Source: Brasilonema sennae CENA114
GTDB lineage: Bacteria; Cyanobacteriota; Cyanobacteriia; Cyanobacteriales; Nostocaceae
Assembly: GCF_006968745.1 (NCBI RefSeq)
Contig: NZ_CP030118.1
Span: 3,980,674-4,044,673, forward strand
Direction of reading: 5' to 3'
DNA length: 64,000 nucleotides
Below, piece after piece: positions 60,714-64,000 of the stretch. The stretch's first letter is position 1. Each line of letters begins with the position of its first letter. The notes below the pieces were generated by a model. That model saw nothing but the letters and a program-made list of their open reading frames with translations, was not told the DNA's origin and ran no database searches. The position numbers were made by a program, and so were the translations under genes.

Positions 60714-60961
60714 GTTGATTTTCCTTACCTTTAGTACAAAACGAACGATTTTTGTGTTTAGATTTTAGATTTTAGATTTTGCATCGAAAGCGAAAATTCG
60801 AGCATCCAAAATCTAACATGACATCAGCTGAGGGTTCTAAGCAGTGATCACTTATCAGTTATCAGTTACCAGTTATAACTCTTTATTGATCACCCTTCGG
60901 GTTCGCCAGTTACCTCTGTCGGGAAACCCTCATCAAGTACTGGTCTCACTGTTCACTGATT
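60714..60961. repeat. repeats between atpI and atpH
   Basis: TTTAGATTTTAGATTTTAGA (60758-60777) and TTATCAGTTATCAGTTACCA (60852-60871) are short tandem runs. A dispersed unit with TCGGGAAACCCTCATCAAGT (60918-60937) follows. Such an insertion inside the atp cluster is unusual. Confidence 0.6.
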
Positions 60962-61720
60962 TTAATGTGCTTCCTCATGCTCTTCGCCACCATGTCCTTC
61001 CATCGCCTCATGAATATATGCCGCTGCTAAGGTGGCAAAAACCAAGGCTTGAATGGCACTGGTAAACAAACCTAAAGCCATCACTGGCAAAGGTACAAAC
61101 AGAGGAACCAAAAGAACCAGCACTCCTACAACTAATTCATCCGCCAAAATGTTACCAAATAGACGGAAGCTTAGGGAGAGGGGCTTGGTGAAATCTTCTA
61201 GAATCGCGATCGGTAACAGGACAGGCGTTGGCTCTATATACTTTTTGAAGTACCCCAAACCACGCTTCCTAAAACCTGCGTAAAAGTAAGCTAAAGAAGT
61301 CAATAACGCCAGTGCTACTGTCGTATTAATGTCATTGGTTGGAGCAGCCAACTCTCCCGATGGAAGTTTGATCAGCTTCCAGGGAATTAAAGCACCCGAC
61401 CAGTTGGATATGAAGATAAACAGAAATAGTGTGCCTATAAACGGCACCCAAGGACGGTACTCTTTCTCTCCAATCTGGTTTTTTGTGAGGTCTCGAATAA
61501 ATTCCAAAGCATATTCCATTAGGTTTTGGATACCACTGGGAATTTTTTGGATGTTTTTAGTAGCAGCTAGTGAAGCTACGACCAAAAGACCAATCACAAA
61601 CCAGGAGGTGAGGAAGACCTGTCCATGCAGTTTTAGATTGCCTAACTGCCAGTAGAAATGATGACCTACTTCTAGTTCTCCAAGGGGAACAGAAGTTAGG
61701 GCATTCAGAAAATTCACCAT
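60962..61720 (-). CDS. atpI: ATP synthase subunit a
   Basis: Subunit a provides the proton half-channels of Fo. The 252-residue membrane protein has TSWFVIGLLVVASLAATKNI, PWVPFIGTLFLFIFISNWSG, and the helix with the essential Arg in PLSLSFRLFGNILADELVVG; it ends in a His/Glu-rich tail (GHGGEEHEEAH), as is common in cyanobacteria. Confidence 0.97.
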   Translation of the reverse strand: MVNFLNALTSVPLGELEVGHHFYWQLGNLKLHGQVFLTSWFVIGLLVVASLAATKNIQKIPSGIQNLMEYALEFIRDLTKNQIGEKEYRPWVPFIGTLFLFIFISNWSGALIPWKLIKLPSGELAAPTNDINTTVALALLTSLAYFYAGFRKRGLGYFKKYIEPTPVLLPIAILEDFTKPLSLSFRLFGNILADELVVGVLVLLVPLFVPLPVMALGLFTSAIQALVFATLAAAYIHEAMEGHGGEEHEEAH

Positions 61721-61842
61721 TTTCCTAACCTAATCTATCATTTCTCCAATCTTACCTGGAGAAGTGGAGCGGGTTCGCGGGGTGGATTTTCCTCTTGGAA
61801 AAGTTCCGTCCTCCCGCACAGTTTGCTTTTTGCTGTTTATGG

Positions 61843-62334
61843 CTACCGGAGCTTTGGCAAGGAGGAGGCAAATGCCCCTCTTACTACATAAAAGAGGAGT
61901 GTTGCTTTATAAGTAAGAAATCCCAAAAAGATGGGTAAGATTTGCAGTTGATTCCATCGCGATGCTAGTAGAATAACCGCTACTAATAACGCAAATCGAG
62001 TTTTACTCAACTGTTTTTTTTCTCCACTCAAACCCTCAACATCTTTTGCCAACATCCTCAAGTAAACCACACCTGTACATGCTCCGAGCAAATAATTTAA
62101 AGCAATGTTCAGGGAATAAAATATCCAAACACAGATAAATATAATCCCTGTCAAGACAAGAGTAATGAGCAACAACTCTTGGTAGAGTCCATAGAACTCA
62201 TGCATCGAGTTGTCTGGTTCTGTGTCCTCAAAACCAGGTCTTGAATCTTGTCGTGTTGTTGGTGTGGGATCAGTTGATTCGTTTGACAAGCTCACGAGAC
62301 TTGAAACCATTACAGCTAATTGTGTTGACTGCAT
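61843..62334 (-). CDS. atp1: ATP synthase assembly protein Atp1 (AtpI family)
   Basis: The first gene of the cluster encodes a small membrane protein thought to help assemble the c-ring. The 163-residue product has a polar N-terminus rich in Thr/Ser/Asp (~residues 15-45) and four hydrophobic segments (LLLITLVLTGIIFICVWIFY, LNIALNYLLGACTGVVYL, TRFALLVAVILLASRW, ILPIFLGFLTYKATLLFY). It sits 122 bp upstream of atpI. The cluster promoter should lie in 62335-62600. Confidence 0.85.
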   Translation of the reverse strand: MQSTQLAVMVSSLVSLSNESTDPTPTTRQDSRPGFEDTEPDNSMHEFYGLYQELLLITLVLTGIIFICVWIFYSLNIALNYLLGACTGVVYLRMLAKDVEGLSGEKKQLSKTRFALLVAVILLASRWNQLQILPIFLGFLTYKATLLFYVVRGAFASSLPKLR

Positions 62335-62632
62335 CTTCAGCCAGCTGAATCATATCACGATTGGGTAACAATACTTTAGAAAAAAACAATTAACTTATTG
62401 TCCCCAAACAAAAGACACCAGGTAGATGCACCAAGTACAAAAAGGATAATTAACACGGAAAATATGGATGAACAGGACAAATCCTTACCAATCCCTCTAT
62501 CCTGAAATTCCGTGTTGAGAGCTGTGGCGAGATGAGGAGTCGCAATCAACTTGAAAGGTAGATATCCTCTTAATTTCTATTCTACCTTTTCCCTCGCCGC
62601 CTGCTTTGTTGGGATTTTGGCAATTTGTTTGG

Positions 62633-63187
62633 TTAACTTGGTATCAACAAAATCAGCAGCTGTTGCAACAGCCGCCTTCTCACTCCATCTAACCCCAATG
62701 ATGAGTCGGTTAAAATCTCGTCTACTGTTGAAACACCATTCCAGCTTTGTAAAAACTTCAACTCTTGTGGTGATAAATTCACAATCTGGTAATCGTAGTT
62801 GAAGACACATTGACTGGGAAAACCATCCATGCAAGGATTTCGCTCACAAATTGCCGTTAATAAATCATTATCCGCTGACCAATCAGCCTTCGGTAAAGGT
62901 GGGCGACTCAGAAAAAACTCGTAGTGAGTCACTTCTGGATCTAATAACTCTATCAAACGATAACGCTGGATCTCACCTAAGTTAGCTACTCGTTCCATTA
63001 ACTCTGGCGCTTTGTCGAAAAGTCTGCCTATCTGCCAAAAAACCGGATTTGAGAAACCAACAAAATCCAATCCTGAAGCACAAATCAGTTCAAACAACGT
63101 CTCAATGTTATAATCTACCTCCTGGGGATGCACATACATATCAGCAAAGCACTCATCCCGTTGATTTTCTAAAGACCAACGTTCTCG
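62633..63187 (-). pseudogene. 3' part of a SAM-dependent methyltransferase gene
   Basis: The open frame reads from just inside a TAA at 63188-63190: ERWSLENQRDECFADMYVHP, then QEVDYNIETLFELICASGLD FVGFSNP (two segments) and EVTHYEFFLSRPPLPKADW. These resemble the C-terminal half of ~390-residue cyanobacterial methyltransferases. The SAM-binding half is missing, so the gene is truncated; translation from ATG 63139 would give 168 residues without catalytic motifs. Confidence 0.5.
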
Positions 63188-63332
63188 TTATGGCTTGACA
63201 ATACGGTTATTTTCTGGTAAAAAAGCGAAGATTTGCCGATCAACCTGAACACCATCACGGTAATCACCGCGCTTGTCATTTTGAAGGAGGGCGATCGCTA
63301 TACCTCCAGTCGCCGATTCATCTGACCTCTCA

Positions 63333-63713
63333 TCACCGAACCACCTGCACATCCAAAGATAAACCGAGCGTTGTCCAAATGCGATCGCTTGTCAAAACCG
63401 AAGCATTGAGACGCATTCCCAAACTCAAGCAAGCACGGTCACCCAAAGACAAACCAACCTGTCGAGTTTGCAACCAGAGTCTTCCCGCCATCTCGGCATC
63501 TTCAGGAGTAAAGGGAGCGCAGATCAGCCCTAACGCCTCCAAATCCTCGCGCATTCCATCTATCACCACACCCGCAGCTACAGATTTCTGCACCACCTCC
63601 GCCCAATTCACACTCGAAATCACCGACTCAGCCAGCACGACTTCAACCGCTTCACCCCCAGGCTCATCCTGCAAATAGGCTAGCATTGCTGACGCATCCA
63701 ACACCACCGTCAT
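63333..63713 (-). CDS. PIN-domain toxin (VapC family)
   Basis: This is a predicted Mg2+-dependent ribonuclease toxin of a type II system. The 126-residue PIN domain has the acidic site residues Asp6 (VVLDASAMLA), Glu39 (NWAEVVQK), Asp92 (LSLGDRACLSL) and Asp110 (VLTSDRIW). Its start overlaps the stop of the upstream antitoxin gene by 4 bp, so the two are translationally coupled. Confidence 0.92.
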   Translation of the reverse strand: MTVVLDASAMLAYLQDEPGGEAVEVVLAESVISSVNWAEVVQKSVAAGVVIDGMREDLEALGLICAPFTPEDAEMAGRLWLQTRQVGLSLGDRACLSLGMRLNASVLTSDRIWTTLGLSLDVQVVR

Positions 63714-63976
63714 GCGCCCACTTCCCGCTTACCTTCCTCGCGTCGTTCCGCTATCAACTCGTCCGCCAGACTTCTCTGTTTTGGCAATTGCGAAAACCGA
63801 GCTTTCAGCCGCTGTTTAATCGCCTCCTGCTTTTCCAAAATCAGCCGCCCCTCTTCAGGACGAGCAACTAGCGTATCTCCCTCCTCAAAACCCAACAGCC
63901 GCCGCAGAGCAGCAGGAATAACCAAACGTCCTTGGCGACCTAAATGGACTTCAATATGTTTAGATGATTCGACCAT
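63710..63976 (-). CDS. AbrB/MazE-family antitoxin
   Basis: The 88-residue protein has an N-terminal swapped-hairpin DNA-binding domain (LGRQGRLVIPAALRRLLGFE, DTLVARPEEGRLILE) and a C-terminal helical tail that should wrap and block the PIN toxin encoded directly downstream. It probably represses its own operon. The promoter would lie at the window's right edge (63977-64000), which holds nothing else. Confidence 0.92.
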   Translation of the reverse strand: MVESSKHIEVHLGRQGRLVIPAALRRLLGFEEGDTLVARPEEGRLILEKQEAIKQRLKARFSQLPKQRSLADELIAERREEGKREVGA

Positions 63977-64000
63977 AGATCCACTCGTTATGTCACATCA

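Noticed and set aside
1..64000. CRISPR arrays and rRNA genes
   Set aside because: No array of regularly spaced direct repeats with unique spacers and no rRNA sequence were seen; the short tandem runs have no spacers.

Overview
The window comes from a filamentous, probably heterocyst-forming cyanobacterium. The evidence is a complete H+-ATP synthase subunit series in cyanobacterial order, the CO2-uptake NDH-1 genes (ndhF3, ndhD3, cupA), psb30/ycf12, a CP43-type antenna fragment, a DUF1818 gene, many HIP1 sites (GCGATCGC), XisH/XisI, and a large load of dispersed palindromic and short tandem repeats. I cannot name the species from the sequence alone.

Layout. 1-6.6 kb: a nested miniature element, then the low-CO2 operon ndhF3-ndhD3-cupA, whose two internal gaps are filled with repeats. 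7-13.9 kb: class I fructose-bisphosphate aldolase, flavodoxin, a 38-codon membrane peptide, a Mn-type superoxide dismutase and lysS; this block carries traces of a tandem duplication followed by loss of the second aldolase copy. 14.1-15.8 kb: a DUF6883/DUF4926 pair, the first with an in-frame stop, beside a lone C5-cytosine methyltransferase. 16.5-22 kb: a phosphoketolase-family enzyme and two tandem CYP110-like P450s. 22.3-31 kb: an accessory island with xisH/xisI, wrecks of a trypco2 gene and a CHAT protease gene, then TIR protein, iSTAND-like protein, MoxR AAA+, vWA-like protein and formylglycine-generating-enzyme-like (FGE) proteins, with a Uma2 gene between the two FGE genes. The C-termini of the two FGE proteins differ almost only at the first two positions of NNC/NNT codons, which is the signature of diversity-generating retroelement (DGR) target regions. 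No DGR reverse transcriptase or template repeat is visible here, so they would be remote targets.

31-45 kb is mostly housekeeping: tRNA-Pro(GGG), a DUF1818 protein, mutY, cysH, an SbcD-like phosphoesterase, a KimA-like transporter, an SDR, recJ and psb30. It also holds a HEAT-repeat gene broken by a repeat, a 68-codon CP43/IsiA-like fragment beside an alpha/beta hydrolase (a collapsed isiA/pcb locus), and recJ with an in-frame repeat insertion. 45-55 kb: a YkgJ protein, a split Mn2+ exporter pair, an AraC regulator with a monooxygenase-like gene, a DUF2808 gene split by a 2.2-kb group II intron, a GIY-YIG gene, cbiD and tmRNA. 55-64 kb: a methyltransferase, the atp cluster (atp1, a, c, b', b, delta, alpha, gamma, all on the minus strand), a methyltransferase remnant and a PIN/AbrB toxin-antitoxin pair.

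Two themes tie the window together. First, iron- and CO2-stress physiology: flavodoxin, metal-free aldolase, MnSOD, isi remnants and the NDH-1MS CO2 pump. Second, heavy remodelling by small repeats, which sit in operon gaps, extend coding ends, break a HEAT gene and enter recJ in frame. The most unusual object is the 23-31 kb conflict island with its apparently hypermutated FGE C-termini.
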